A DNA stretch of 64,000 nucleotides from Macrobrachium rosenbergii (taxonomy: Eukaryota; Arthropoda; Malacostraca; Decapoda; Palaemonidae). The position numbers were made by a program, and so were the translations under genes. The stretch covers positions 34,096,037 through 34,160,036 of the forward strand of contig NC_089777.1 in the NCBI RefSeq assembly GCF_040412425.1, read 5' to 3'. Shown here in pieces: positions 10,644-54,230 of this stretch. A model generated the notes under the pieces. The model was not told where the DNA came from and did not search any database. It saw only the letters and a list, made by a program, of their open reading frames with translations. Position 1 is the stretch's first letter. Every line of letters starts with the position of its first letter.

Positions 10644-12279
10644 TAGTTCTATTAGCCTAACTAAAGCCGATTCATTTGAGGTAGATTCTTGGGCCTACGA
10701 GGCGTTTGTTTGGCGGCCTCTGATTGGCTGGTACCGGGAGGTAGGCAACTCGCTCACTGTCTCATTTTTACATATGTAGCTCAGAAAACTTGCAACATGT
10801 TTATATATTTCTTCATTTATCTCACGTTTTGAACAAGATAGGAAAGTTTTGGTCATACCATAGGATTTGGTATTAATTGTACAACTAAATATGATTTCCT
10901 GAAATCAGTAAGATAAAACACAAAGGAATTACAACGAGCAAAAGTTAAGAGAGAAGCATTTAATTCTTTATACCTGTTTTTACTTATCAGATTTTGCATC
11001 ATTCATGCGATCAAGATATAATAAATGTTGTGTTTTCATACAAAAAATTCACCCTGAATACGCTGGTGCTTTCAGATTTTAGATGCGGTGATGATGATCT
11101 GCCGTTGACAGTTGTCAATTAGCGATATGAGAAGTTTGCAGTTTCGACAATATTTGCTTTATTATTATGTCTACATTTTTCTGAAAATAAATGCACAGAA
11201 TTCCCATTATGACTGTCGAACATTTTCCTTCCATTATTATATACGTCCGTATGTCTGGACATATCTGATAGGAAAAAAAAAAGGATCAGATGGAGGCATT
11301 TGGATGTGCTGGCTTCAATTTAGTCTAGAAATTTGCATACATACTGTAGACTACATGATAAATAATAGTCCTACATAATGATGAGTTCATCATTATGGCC
11401 ACTCGTTTCTCTGGTCAATAACACCAAAAGCTTATTTTTCATATGTTCATTCAATGAACGTAAGTATATTTTTTTTTCTTACCATAAAATCTGCTGGCGA
11501 TGTCTAAATTGAAGCCAACACATCCAGATGCATACATTTGATTATTTTTTTTTCTATCAGATATTATGTCCAGACATAAATAAGGACGTATATAATACTG
11601 GAGTGAAAATGTTCGACAGTCATAATGGGAATTCTGTGCATTTACTTTCAGAAAATGTAATGACAATAATACAGCAAATACTGTCGAAACTGCAAACTTC
11701 TCATATCGCTAATTGGCAACTGTCAACGGCTGAGAGGACCAACGCGGGGTCTTGCAGATCATCATCACCATCTCTTGGCAAACTGAATCTAGAACGGATG
11801 CAACATAATACAACATATTCTTCATTTTCTCTTCACATATCACACGCATCTGAAAGCACCAGCGTATTCAGGGTGAATTTATTGTATGAAAACACAACTT
11901 TTATTTTATCTTGATCGCATGAATGATGCAAAATCCGACGATATGTAAAAACAGGTATAAAGAATGAAATGCTTCTCTCTTCGCTTTTACTCGTTGTAAT
12001 TCTTTTGTGTTTTATCTTATTGATTTCAGGAAATCATATTTAGTTGCGCAATTAATACCGAATCCTATGGTATGATCAGAACTTTCCTATCTTGTGTAAA
12101 ACGTGAGATAAATGAAATATAAACTTAGTGGAAGTTTTCTGAGCTACAGACATTAAAATGAAACTGTGAGCGAGCTGCCTAGCTCCCGGTACCAGCCAAT
12201 CAGAGGCCACCAAACAAACGTCTCATAGGCCCAAGAATCTACCTTAAGTGAATCGGCTTATAGTGGTCTAATAGAATAA
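10644..12279. mobile_element. Very long foldback element (about 1.64 kb, arms about 700-780 bp)
   Basis: The left arm (10644 to about 11335) and right arm (about 11492-12279) are imperfect reverse complements. Anchor pairs: gattggctggtaccgggag / ctcccggtaccagccaatc; ttcccattatgactgtcgaa / ttcgacagtcataatgggaa; tgctggcttcaatttag / ctaaattgaagccaaca. The loop is about 150 bp. Open frames inside are not conserved between the arms. Confidence 0.78.
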
Positions 12280-12469
12280 TATAACATGAAGAAAGTGATA
12301 TATCTTTACCAATAGGTTTATTTTTATTTAAAGGAAAGGAAATACAAGATAAATTGAGAAAAGAAATTAAAAAGAGGGGATTAAAAATGAAAAGATAACA
12401 GAAAACAAAAGGTCACTAAGGTGGTAAAAAGAAAATGAAAACCCAAAAAGTGAAAAAAATGTATAATGG

Positions 12470-12557
12470 GTCATGGAAATCACCTCTTTCTATGGGGCCC
12501 CTTTTTGTGGGGGCCCTGGGGCTATAGCCCCTGTTGCCCTCCCTTTAATCCGGCCCT
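12470..12557 (-). mobile_element. Possible DNA-transposon terminus
   Basis: The reverse complement begins cagggccggattaaaggg and carries a ggggctatagcccc palindrome, a style of terminus common in non-autonomous hAT-like repeats. The other end was not found. Confidence 0.3.
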
Positions 12558-12846
12558 GTGGAACCGAGCTGCTAATGCTTTTATCCCAACTTGGCAGTCT
12601 GCACCCATCTAATGTAAAATTTCTTCTTTTTAATAAGGCAATATATATTATGCAAGCATCCATTCAAATACATGAAACTATTGCAAATGTGCCATAAGAC
12701 TTGCCCGAACAATATTTTAATAGAAAATGCTTATAACAATTGCTAAGTGATAACCAATATACTAGAAAACAGTATGGCGGGATATAGGCTATACTTATAA
12801 ATCATGTTCATACTAGTCCAGTGTTGGGCTTCTAGCCTACGGTCCT

Positions 12847-13050
12847 GGTCGTTTCGGCCGGAAGTCACTTAGGCCGTAACATCCAAAACAATGTAAGACG
12901 TTATGTTTATGGTATTTACCGTTATGTTTACGGTATTTACCATTATTATTTCAAGTTTTACGTACATCCCCAAGGGGCTGGTACTAAACACGGCGCCCAT
13001 TTTTCACGTAAACGTGTTTACGGCCTAAATGACTTACGGCCGAAACGACC
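12847..13050. mobile_element. Palindromic MITE, 204 bp
   Basis: Terminal inverted repeats of about 34 bp: ggtcgtttcggccggaagtc at the left and its complement (gacttacggccgaaacgacc) at the right, extending into aggccgtaac / gtttacggcct. The interior holds a duplicated tttacggtatttacc motif. No target duplication identified. Confidence 0.65.
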
Positions 13051-13078
13051 CGAATGCCTAGCCTAGACCTGTCATTTC

Positions 13079-13128
13079 ATCCAAATCTTCGGGCCAGCCC
13101 TCGTCAGCTCAGTGGTCTGTTAAACTGT
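13079..13128 (+). repeat. 3' fragment of the R2 SINE
   Basis: The cttcgggccagccctcg and gctcagtggtctg motifs match the 3' part of the SINE copies at 19505 and 59826. Confidence 0.6.
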
Positions 13129-14465
13129 TTTAATAATAAAATAACAATAATAAAATACTATCAGTGTTTAACATACATGTTTCAGTTCCGAATGTTGCGT
13201 CCTTGTCATTGCCTTTCTTGCTGATCTCTATAGTGACCTGCTTGTTCTATGAAAGTACGTAGAAATCACGTCATAAGAATAAACTGGGTTAAACATATAG
13301 TGCACTGGGAGGGGAAGGTATTGCTTTAGTAGCTTTTTAAAATTCCAGCAGGAAACTATTAAAGAACTCGTTATTCACAAAGTCTATTATTTTGTTGATA
13401 TTGGTGGACATTCTGAGTGGGCAACGCTGGTGTGAGATACAATCACCATAGGCCTACATGCAAGAAGGCATTCCCCCATCTCTCTCAATACATACAGCAA
13501 AAGGTTATGATTACTGAAAAGTATTTGTGAATCCAAATTTTAAGGAAATAAAAAACAATACTGTTGTTGGAGGAACATTTAGAGATGTCTCTTTTTGTAC
13601 GCTGTGCTGAATTAACCTTGGTTCTAGTAACAATAAAGAGGGATAAAAAGTGTTAAGGAATGGCTCAGCCTAACTGAAAATCTGAACCACTTTTCGAGGA
13701 GCACTAACTTATAAAAGGGTTGGGTATATTATTTAATGTTACATTTTTTATAGGAAACTACTAAATTTCGTCAGTTATCAATCGTTAAAAAAAAAGTTCG
13801 GTATCCTATTCCTATATTACGTGGATTACCGTTACCTCTCTCTCTTCACTATCCTTTGTTTTTCTCTCTCGTATCTTTCATAGGAACAACTGCTTGTTAT
13901 TCTCTCGTGTCCTTCCTCCAGCATTCATATCTCATCCTTTGTCTGCAGGAAGTGTACATCCCACAATGTTGCCATGACCAACTGCCAATGGATGTCACTT
14001 TTTCGGTGACGAGCTGTAACGGAGCATAAGGTATTTTAATTTATCCACCTGTGATTACCCGGTCATTTGTGGCAGATTAGTTTTGTATAATTGTTAACAC
14101 CTCTTATTCCAAAGCTATACACGTATATTTTAAAGGTAAACATTGCTATATAAATTAAATGGGCACAATTACTTACAAGATAGGCCTACTGGAAATATAA
14201 GTGAGTTGCTGGTTGTTTTTGATTCTCTGACCACTCCATCTAAAAAGATGTTCTGCAAGGGCCACACCCCAGAGACCCCATTCACGATAGTGTATTCTGT
14301 AAGCACCACTAGTCTTGTTTTCACTGGTGTAGCCGTCGCCAAATACGAATGTTATTTTCATCATCTTGAAACAGTCTTTTTCAAAGGCTCTAAACTTTCT
14401 AAAATACCGTTCCTAAGTCTTTTACTGGATTGAACACCGCAATGGTACGGACAATGAAACTATAA

Positions 14466-16175
14466 GCCTCCTTGCACTAACCTGGCGGAGAAGCCCCGCC
14501 CACCACTGTAACTGCAAGGATTGCAGGGTTCGTCAGTATTGTATCTATTTCGAATTTAATCAATAACAAGCATACAAAATATAGCATACAATTACAAAAT
14601 CTTGATGTAATATATAAATTTCTATTCTTTCTGCATAGTTGCTGTCACTGAAACACTTGTCATTGTATAAAAAAAGAAGAAAAAAAAACGAGTGCAACTG
14701 TATGCAAAGAAAGGGGAGGCGTGCTGGTTAATGGAACAGCCATTGTTTTGGCGGGATATGGAATCTTACACTTATCACCTAATCAGTTGATTTCATTGAC
14801 GTCAACAAATTTCTGATATTTTTCATCCCATTTGAAGGTAAATACTTACAGAGCTTCATATATTTACCTGTTTAATTTCCTGCGCAATTCTAACACAAAG
14901 TAAAGGTGTCTTTTTATATTTATATTGGTAATGAGCGATCGGAGGAGTTAGATCAGGTAAGCATTACCCGTAGTAGGTCTATTAATAATTTTCCCCAGCT
15001 CTCCAGTTCCAATCCAGTTGTTAAGGGCCACAGTGTCCGTAGATGGTTGGTTAGGAATGGAAGGTTTGATCCAGTTCAACAAAGTGGGGTGAACTTTCAG
15101 AAAAGTTTGATATCCCCTAACAAATAAAGTAAAAAAAAAAAAAAAAAAAAACTGGTCTATAACGAGGCATTTTCTTCCATCCGTTTTGTTTTATTTTTTG
15201 TATTTTGTTTTTCTTATTTTTTTTTTTATTCAATGGCAACATTGAGTACCAGTATGGGATTTCATCACAGAGCTGAACTACAGTGCTTATTCCATATGTA
15301 GTCAAACTCAGAAATCATCGCTAGAATTTAGAATATCTGGGGATAGTTGCGGTTCACAGATCGGTTAGGCTGTTTATTAAAATTCCTTGGTTAAATGGTT
15401 GAATCTGGCGGAGCCGATTGGTAGCCCCGTATGGGTCTAGTTCCAATAATTGTATAAACCACAAAATTATATCTCTTCTCTATTCACCCTTTGTTTTATG
15501 CGACTATACATGTAAGCAATTATATTATGAGGTTTGTTTATGAATTTATGCAGTCGTATTGTAAATGAAGCTGTAGGCTATAGGCCTATATGTGGTTAAT
15601 TGCCTTCGTTTGCTAATATTAATTTTTAAATTATAACTTTAACGTTATGTCATATTAATACATGTTTTTGGCATATAGGAAAGCCCGATTCAGTATTATT
15701 ATTACTCAATAAATACATTAAAAACCATATAGCTTAGCTTTTATATTTCCCCTTCAGTTTTCTCGAAAATAGCATAAAATTTACGTAGTCCTATAGGAAA
15801 TTAATTTTAGATCACCTTAAACCCAATAGTATTGCTCTTACAATTAAAACCAAACATAAATTCAAATACAAATTAAAGATTTGTTAATCAGTAAAAATAA
15901 TTATTTGTGTTGTCGCCAAAACCATGGCTGTTCCATTAACCAACACGCCTCCCCTTTCTTTGCATACAGTTGCACTCTTTTTTTTCTTTGTTTGTTTTTA
16001 TACAATGCCAAGTATTTCAGTGACAGCAATTATGCAGAAAGAATAGAAATTTATATATTACATCCAGATTTTGTAATGATATGTTATATTCTGTATGCTT
16101 GTTAATGATTAAATTCGAAATATAGATACAATACTGACGAATCCTGCAATCTCCGCCAGGTTAGTGCGAGGAGGC
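14466..16175. mobile_element. Element with terminal inverted repeats of about 260-290 bp (1.7 kb)
   Basis: Left arm 14466-14753 (starts gcctccttgcactaacctgg) and right arm 15914-16175 (ends ccaggttagtgcgaggaggc) are reverse complements with small indels. About 1.16 kb of unique interior lies between them. The interior has only short frames (for example 14906-15127) with no recognisable transposase, so this is probably a non-autonomous DNA transposon. Confidence 0.72.
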
Positions 16176-17764
16176 TTTTTTTTTTTTATAGAACGTTGAG
16201 TCATATCCTCGCTTAACCTCCAGTGTTCCATTTGTAACCACGTAATATTTGTGAAATCTCAGGATCAATTTCTTGGGTCGGTTCTGTCTCTCTCTTAATC
16301 TCTTCTGTTTTACATCTCTCATTCACCGCATGATTCACGCCAGACTTATTTAATCTCATACAATTTATGCACTTTTCAACTGCAGAACTATAATCCCTTC
16401 TCTGTAAATTTGCCGCAGCTTGGATCATCCTCTCATTCCCTAGCAGGGCATTTCTTTTAATGTGATCTTACCTTTGAAACATATGATGAAACGTATCGGC
16501 TAAAATACAGTGACTTATTAAGATGTATTTGCTTCTTTTATTGGTACTTTCAACGAAAAATTACAATGGTTATTATGAATTATGATGTCTTCAACAACTA
16601 GGTCACATTTCAATGTCACACCTGGTATTCCCTGTAACTGGCGTATCAAAAATACTTGGAAATCTTGTTCTACACATTTTCATCCTTCAGCAAATGTTCA
16701 CTTCTTCTAATCTCGGTGCATTCATCATCATCGCTTCCACCGCTATAATGCAAAGAAATTTCACTCGCTGGTAGCACCTGGATTTAGTCCCAGAGCCAAT
16801 GGTATACTGGTATATCTAGACCCACAATCGAAAATTGTGACCTAACAGGATGATCAACTGGAATCACTGGCAGCGGGATAATGGGTAGAGTAAGGTCAAA
16901 GCCCAAAGAACACAAAGTCAATCGTCGGGAAGTCGGCCAGTTATCACTTATACACAGCCTACGAGTTACTGACTTCCGAAAGTTCATCTTGTCTGTGCGA
17001 TGCCAGACATGTGTAATCGAAAAACAGCTTTAACTTATAATTAATCTTCAACTTATAGTTATCATTCCCATAAAATAGTTTTAATATTTTACTCTATAAT
17101 GCTAATTTAATATCTGTAGCAATGTATTTACAGTATTAAAATGGAGAATTAACAATGTTTAGTGCAAATAAGTTTTTGGATTGGCAACTGTGCCGGTTGT
17201 ATTGTTTACCAAACTTGCTGTGGAGAAGAGGCTATTTGTGAAGGCATACAAAATAGGCCTTTAACCTTTACTAACAACTACCATATTAATTATGGATAAT
17301 AAAATCTGCTTATTGACGCTTTCTGCATAATTAACGTATTAAACGCATGAAATTGGCGTAATTTTACCACAGTAGCGGAAAGGAACGTTCTCTTCGTGTT
17401 AGCTCAATAATGGTTATAACACTGGTTATCTTTCTAGGGACGGAAGTCTTGTAATGGTTCTTCAAAGTCTTTATAAAATTCAGTTTTGTAATACTTTTGA
17501 TGGAATATTTAAATGTTTTATTTTTATATTAATGGTTAATTTTGGCCTATCTCAACAGAAATTAGGAAGTTGCAGAACACTACTAGTTAACCTAATCTGA
17601 CGAGACAGTGAATTGTCAATCACTTTATCACATTAAGGAAAAAACATATTTAACATTTTGAGCTTTAAAAGGCTAAAAATAATTTTGAAATTAATTTAAC
17701 TATTAACACATATAAATAACATGTAAACAAAATGGACGTACTTCCCTGCCTACCAAGTTCTGAG
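16176..17764. other. AT-rich stretch with no recognised feature
   Basis: I see no domain, splice-supported exon or repeat I can name. The short frame at 16428-16213 shows no family signature. Confidence 0.4.
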
Positions 17765-17880
17765 GATGATGTGACAGTAAAAGGAACGAAAGAGGTTGCA
17801 GCTAGGGTCGGAGGGATGCTGCAGAGTGCCTACAGTGCACCACGTGAGGTACACTGACGGCAATAACCCCTATGGGTTAT
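17765..17880 (+). repeat. 3' fragment of the R1 interspersed repeat
   Basis: Contains agtaaaaggaacgaaagagg, gctgcagagtgcctacagtg and the gtgaggtacactgacggca end shared with copies at 34603, 41219 and 48305. Confidence 0.7.
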
Positions 17881-18170
17881 AGATGGTAAGTACTGATATC
17901 TTTGAGATAAAAACAAAACTGTAAAAAGATGTTCATATGATTTTCTTGATAAGAGAAATGATAGAATTTGACTTAATCTCCTGCAGCTTTCGCTGTATTT
18001 GGTTCGAAGTACGAATTATGTTTTTGTTGGTTAAGGAAATATGTAGAAATTGTAATTTGTTTTATTGAGAGTTTATAAACAAGGCAAAACTAATTCAGAT
18101 GTTTAGATTATATTCAAATCAATAAAATGGAAACAACAGTTATTCCAATTAAAGTTTAATTACACGGTTT

Positions 18171-18176
18171 TTTATT
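18171..18176 (-). terminator. Candidate polyadenylation signal AATAAA of the SEA-sushi gene
   Basis: First canonical AATAAA on the minus strand after the stop codon, about 320 nt downstream, followed by an AT-rich stretch. No transcript data; position is the only support. Confidence 0.45.
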
Positions 18177-18494
18177 GCTTTATGTACTACCTGTGTATTT
18201 ACAATATCAAACTGGCAGTTCCACACAATACGTACGTCAATGTGCAGGAAGTACAAATCGCAACATCACCAATTTGCAAGTAAATATAAAAAAGTAAATA
18301 GTGATTGTAACTACCTGAACTTCTTTTTAAAGGAGGTTCAGTTGGCAATTAAAAGTCAATGACAGGTAAACCACTGAGCATCATTTCCATAAGGCACCAA
18401 TGGTGAATAGACCAGTAACGAGAAGTGGAGGGATTCGTGAAAATGGTAGTTCATGGTTGTGCTCTAAAATAAAATATTTCTTTTCTTTTGAACT

Positions 18495-49047
<30,553 letters not shown>

Positions 49048-49411
49048 TGCCCTCGGCTCCCCTTCGGTGCTGGAAAGAAGTACAAATAAGATTAAATATA
49101 AGTCATCACCAAAAATTACAAAGTGGAAAAATACTACATGCAACCAAATCAAATGGCAACCACTAGGCGTAATTTCTCACTGGTTGTTGGGTGATTTCAG
49201 TTGCTGCATTTAGTTACCATATAACCAATGTTGATGAACCTGAGCTGCGCCATGGTTTATTTGCCATGGCATTCTACAGTATTGGGATTGATTTCCTTTG
49301 ATTACGGGTATATTCAAACATACTTTCATTCACATAATTATCTATTTGTTATTAAATTGACATTCAGTTTTACTGATAATTTTCCATTAATTATATAAAT
49401 TCAGTCCTCTT

Positions 49412-49417
<6 letters not shown>

Positions 49418-49490
<73 letters not shown>
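49418..49490. repeat. (TA)n microsatellite
   Basis: About 36 TA units upstream of the first coding exon. Confidence 0.95.
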
Positions 49491-49493
<3 letters not shown>

Positions 49494-49499
49494 CCAGTG

Positions 49500-49690
49500 G
49501 TAGTAACACATCTGTTATATCACCGGTCATTTGGGTTTGGTCAGTACTTGGATTGGTGACCGCCAAGAAAAGCCAAACGCCGTCATCACATAAGTTCCTT
49601 CAACAGAGCGTAAAGTTAGCAACCCAGTTCCCTATATACTTGCAAAAACCGGAAAGGTATCGACCAGAAGTGCCACCCTTATAAATGTGT
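49500..49690 (+). repeat. 5S rRNA-derived sequence (SINE3-like or 5S pseudogene)
   Basis: gtttggtcagtacttggatt followed by ggtgaccgcc matches the internal-promoter region of 5S rRNA (about residues 70-98) with one or two changes. Sequence on both sides is not 5S, so this is a chimaeric SINE or a small pseudogene rather than a working 5S gene. Confidence 0.5.
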
Positions 49691-49852
49691 GAATATATCA
49701 TAATGAGACCAGTGAATGTATCCTACAAATAAGCATTCTATTCTGTGACAGCTTGCTACAAACTTTATATATATCTATACAAAAACAATGTAGTGAGAGA
49801 GGTTGCTTCGAGGAACTGACTTTTATTAAAACATTTCCGAACATGCGTTTTA

Positions 49853-49854
<2 letters not shown>

Positions 49855-49904
<50 letters not shown>
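49855..49904 (+). repeat. (GA)n microsatellite
   Basis: About 24 GA units. Confidence 0.95.
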
Positions 49905-49906
<2 letters not shown>

Positions 49907-50119
49907 TGTTCTTGACTTTGGTGTATCACCTTGACAGAGGTGACATTGCATGCCTTATCGCATCTCGAACGGAAAATGGCGTGTCTTGTTCAGAGGGTAC
50001 GGACCCATGTAGGAAAGTTTCTTCGCGTTGTCCTTATGTTCAAAAAAAGGGGGTAAGGCTTAAAGAGCCTGGGTTCCCTTACACACCCTCCTTTCCCCAC
50101 CCTAACCTACGGCTAGGGT

Positions 50120-51300
50120 GAAGGACATGGGTGGGGGAGCGTATGGGTGGGGTGGCTTGATGAGGGTGTTACACCAGATCAGGCAAAGATAAGATTATAT
50201 TGTGGTACTAAACCGTTTTCTGTCGGATATTATCACTCATATTTTCCTTCCAAGGTATTCATTCAAAAATCTTCTTGATAAAGAGTCCATATTTTTCTCT
50301 TTTGTGACTAAAATATTACAGTTAAAAGCCTCTGTTTACTGTGACCGATTTTCGAATACGAATGTAAAGGACATTTCAACTAATCAAAAGGATGTGTTAT
50401 AAAATTAATTTGATATCCTAATCCCATCCACAATGATAGTGAGGAAACGTTAAGGCAAATGAGAATAATACATGAATACATTATCAGACATATTACTGAC
50501 TGACTAAGAGAGAGAGAGAGAGAGAGAGAGAGTAATACAAAACCAGCAATTAGGGCTTTGTCACCAAGGGCAACAAATGGAGCTCATGTTGCCACACGAG
50601 TAAGAATCGTTGTAGGCCGCAAACGTACTGTACATTTTACAGCAAAACTACGAGAGAAGTAATTTTGTCTTATAAAGTGTCATACAATAAAACCAAAGGA
50701 ATGTATAAGTTAATCCAATTTCTATTTCAATGATTTCATTATATTGTCAACCGAGAACGCATGAAATAAGTTATTCTTCCCGCGCAAAAGGAGCTACAGA
50801 TCTTGGTCACAAGAACACTAAAATGAGCGTCTTCAATTTTGCCGCCAACTGTTCGCTGCTGTGGTTGAACTCACCGCATTTTTACCCTTAAATATTAAGA
50901 TAGCGTCTTAGCTCCGTTTTTCACTAATACCTATGACTCTTTAGCATATGAATAATGGCCATGAATCCATTTGGGCTTATTTCGCACGAAAACCTGAAGT
51001 AAAATGGCTAGTGCTATCCGTACGACCTTCAAAATAAACCCTTAGTACGATCAGACTATTACCGTTCATTCCATTTGCTAGAAAACGAAATAAAACTCAT
51101 TTAAGTCGCTAGTAATCGTCTTATCTTGGATTTAATACAGGTAAACTGCGCATTTAATCCCAATTATCGCATTTGAAGAAATGGAGGGTAAACCTACGCA
51201 GTACTGCGCTAATGGTTCGCTACAATAAACAGTAATTACGAGATGCGTGATGTAAGAATAAAGAGAGAAAGAAAGAAAGAAAGAAAGAAAGGAACGGTGC
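50120..51300. other. Unique-looking upstream DNA
   Basis: Apart from a (GA)n run at 50508-50533 and an (AAAG)n run at 51262-51290 I see no repeat or coding signature. It could hold the promoter or noncoding first exon of the SEA-sushi gene, but nothing in the sequence proves it. Confidence 0.35.
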
Positions 51301-51436
51301 TATGCTCGGTTGCAACAATTGTATCCAGAAAAGATTAAGACCCGGTGTTGCTTGACGTAGTGGTTGAGTGGAAGTCTGTACCGTATACCTATACTGTCAG
51401 TAGCAATGTGTTATTCAAACAGAAAACCGATATACA

Positions 51437-51508
51437 TACACACACGTGTATATATATGTATATATATACACATACATACATATATGTGTATATATATACA
51501 CACTTACA

Positions 51509-51552
<44 letters not shown>

Positions 51553-51560
51553 TATATATA
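51437..51560. repeat. Interrupted (TA)n / (CA)n microsatellite
   Basis: Alternating ta, tg and ca dinucleotides with a pure TA core at 51511-51543. Confidence 0.92.
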
Positions 51561-51965
51561 TGTATACAAGTGTGTGCATATCTAAATAACGATATGATTA
51601 CCTAATGCTGAGCTGAAAGCAAACTACCACCACTAAATCAAGAGTAGATGTGAATATTGCAGTAAATAAAAAAAAAATGAAAAAAAAATCGTAACTATTC
51701 ATTCAATGTGCAGGACCCGAACATTCTAATTCTGCCTATTTTTCATTTGCCTAAAATAAAATAGCACAAAGAAGAGCCGCCTGAACTTTATTCACCCTAG
51801 AGTTTCATTCAGCATTTGATGCAGAGGAGTAATTTTCTCGCAGTTAGTAAACATGAATCAGACCAGAATAATGGGCCCAAAGCTACTCTATTATTTGGTA
51901 GTTCAAGTCACGTGACGATGAACTGTGTTTTTAACACTAGTAATGAACACGGAAGTGTACTGAAC

Positions 51966-51968
<3 letters not shown>

Positions 51969-52031
<63 letters not shown>
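51969..52031 (+). repeat. (GA)n microsatellite
   Basis: About 31 GA units. Confidence 0.95.
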
Positions 52032-52035
<4 letters not shown>

Positions 52036-52790
52036 TGTACACAAACAATGATGTGAGAGCAAGAATACTGTTTTTCCTTAGATGGGAGACGAAACAAAAG
52101 CACTGGAATAAAACTAGGAAAGTAAAACTCAGTATAAATAAAGTGCAAAGTCAAGACTTCTCAAACAAGTAAACACAGAATGTATGCCAGAAGCTTCGTT
52201 ATTTCTCTCTCTTTACACACACACACACACACAGAATAATATGTGCACTCTAAAAAAATTGAGAATGTTGACCAATGTCACTTCACTTCTAAAAGAGATA
52301 TTTAACATATTCAGGTAGTAGTCAGAGGCCGTACTGTCGAGGAGGAAAAGAAATCGGTTTTGGGACATATATACACGGAACGAAGAAGAGGAAGACATAT
52401 ACACGGAACGAAGGAGAGGAAGACAAGTTAGGTAAAGGAAGCTAATTATACGAAATATCTTTATAAGAGCAAGGCCATACAGGAGAAAAACTTGGCGCCC
52501 TTTTCTAACCCGGGTCCGAAGAAAAACAGGGGAAAAGGAAGCAGGAATGGGTTGCAAAGCTTAGTAGTACTAGGAAAAAAAGTCAATTTGTGTACGACAA
52601 GGATTGCCGATTTCTACAAAGTATACTATAGAAAGATCCTTCTTCTAAATCAGGCACATGAAGGTACACGCGAACAGGTGAACTCAAGCACACTCAGACT
52701 GATTTAATTAGTCACAATCGCCTTCGGAAGAAGAAAACCTATGGCACTCAGGGTACAAAAAGGGCGATAAAGTGAGTTAGAGTTTAACAG

Positions 52791-53208
52791 GTAAAAAATG
52801 CGCCGAAGTTTCTTCGGCGCAATCGAGTTTTCTGTACAACCGCTACAGCGTATAATCAAGGCCACCGAAAGCAGATATATCTTTAGGTGGTCTCAGTATA
52901 ATGCTGTATGAGCTGCGGCCCATGAAACTTTAACCCTTGTGGTGGCTTATCTTATATCGTTGCCAGAAGCACGATTATGGCTAGCTTTAGACTTGAATAA
53001 AATAAAAACTACTGAGGCTAGAGGGCTGCGATTTGGTATGTTTGATGATTGGAGGGTGCATGATCAACATACCAATTTGCGGTCCTCTAGCCTCAGCAGT
53101 TTTTAAGATCTGAGGGAGGACAGAAAAACTGCGGACAAAAAAGTGCGGTCAGAATAAAGTGGGGGCGGACAGGCAAAACTGGCACGATAGTTTTCTTCTA
53201 TAGAAAAT
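52791..53208 (+). repeat. R3 structured interspersed repeat, copy 2
   Basis: gtaaaaaatgcgccgaagtt to the gttttcttctatagaaaa end. It shares the internal hairpins with the copy at 27639, including gaggctagagggctgcgatt pairing with ggtcctctagcctc. About 420 bp. Confidence 0.75.
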
Positions 53209-53603
53209 AAAAAAGCAGAGAAATAAAACCAAATTACTAATTTGTTTGGCAAGCAAAGCAATCACGCCGAATTAATGACCGGCCATTTCAACCCATAAAG
53301 AGGAACGTATGACAAATGAAGGGAACAAATACGGATAAGCCGATTTGTTGACGCATCCATCGCCATGGCAATCCAATCATTCAAGACGAACAGAAAGGTT
53401 CCAACTCGACTTCTTCCGCCCAAACTGATCACTCCATTATGGATTCGCTCACGTTTAGCTTATCCTGTTTCTTTTGGTTTGCATCGGTTTGTATGTGCGT
53501 GTTTATTTCAGATGCAAAAAAACGTGAGTGATGTTTGCTTTTTTTTTTTCAGTTCACGTGCGTACAGATGTTTGTTGTTGGTTTATATATCCAAAGCAGA
53601 ACA

Positions 53604-53606
<3 letters not shown>

Positions 53607-53657
<51 letters not shown>

Positions 53658-53807
53658 GTATATATATGCGTGTGTGTTTACATATACATACACATATATG
53701 TGTGTGTGTGTGTGTGGTGGAAATGAACACATGGAAACGTGCTTCACAGAAATAAATTTCTGACTCACGACAGGACCGAACTCCGGTCTTTCAGTGGCAG
53801 TCAGGGC

Positions 53808-53880
<73 letters not shown>
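53607..53880. repeat. Two (TA)n tracts around a short spacer
   Basis: (TA)n at 53607-53655 and 53811-53880. The spacer has (TG)n and (CA)n runs and a gcattatatat junction. Confidence 0.93.
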
Positions 53881-53881
<1 letters not shown>

Positions 53882-54000
53882 TACATGTATGTATAAATAT
53901 ACATGTATATAAATATAAACATGTATGTATGTGAATACATAATATAAACATTTCTGACTAGAGATAATGAATTCAATATAAATTTATATCTCTCTTGGCC

Positions 54001-54205
54001 CTAGTGGCTCAGGGGTTACTTTCCTCGTCTCATCAACGAGCGATTGAAAGTCGATCCCAGGAGACAGAAACTACTTGCTTCCTGAAATATCCAACGCACC
54101 TGTGTGGACTCAATCACTAAATTGTGTACCTTGTGGTCAGTCGACTGTGGTAAGTCGCAACACTAAGGAGGAGGGCAAGTGAGTAATGACTTCACCACAG
54201 CAAAA
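54001..54205 (+). repeat. Possible tRNA-headed SINE (R6)
   Basis: ccctagtggctcaggggtta resembles an A box, and gaaagtcgatcccaggag a B box about 40 bp later. The body ends near an A-rich stretch (54208-54230). No second copy in the window, so moderate support only. Confidence 0.5.
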
Positions 54206-54230
54206 AAATAAAAAAATAAAATAAAATTGC

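Noticed and set aside
14906..15127. 73-codon frame in the core of the long-TIR element
   Set aside because: Too short for a transposase and shows no DDE or zinc-finger pattern.
16213..16428. 71-codon minus-strand frame
   Set aside because: No recognisable motif, no splice sites consistent with the neighbouring gene, and it lies beyond the candidate poly(A) signal.
49753..50121. Frames with Arg-Glu or Ser-Leu runs (also near 31165-31714, 36141-36543, 51816-52172)
   Set aside because: They are translations of (GA)n or (CT)n microsatellites.
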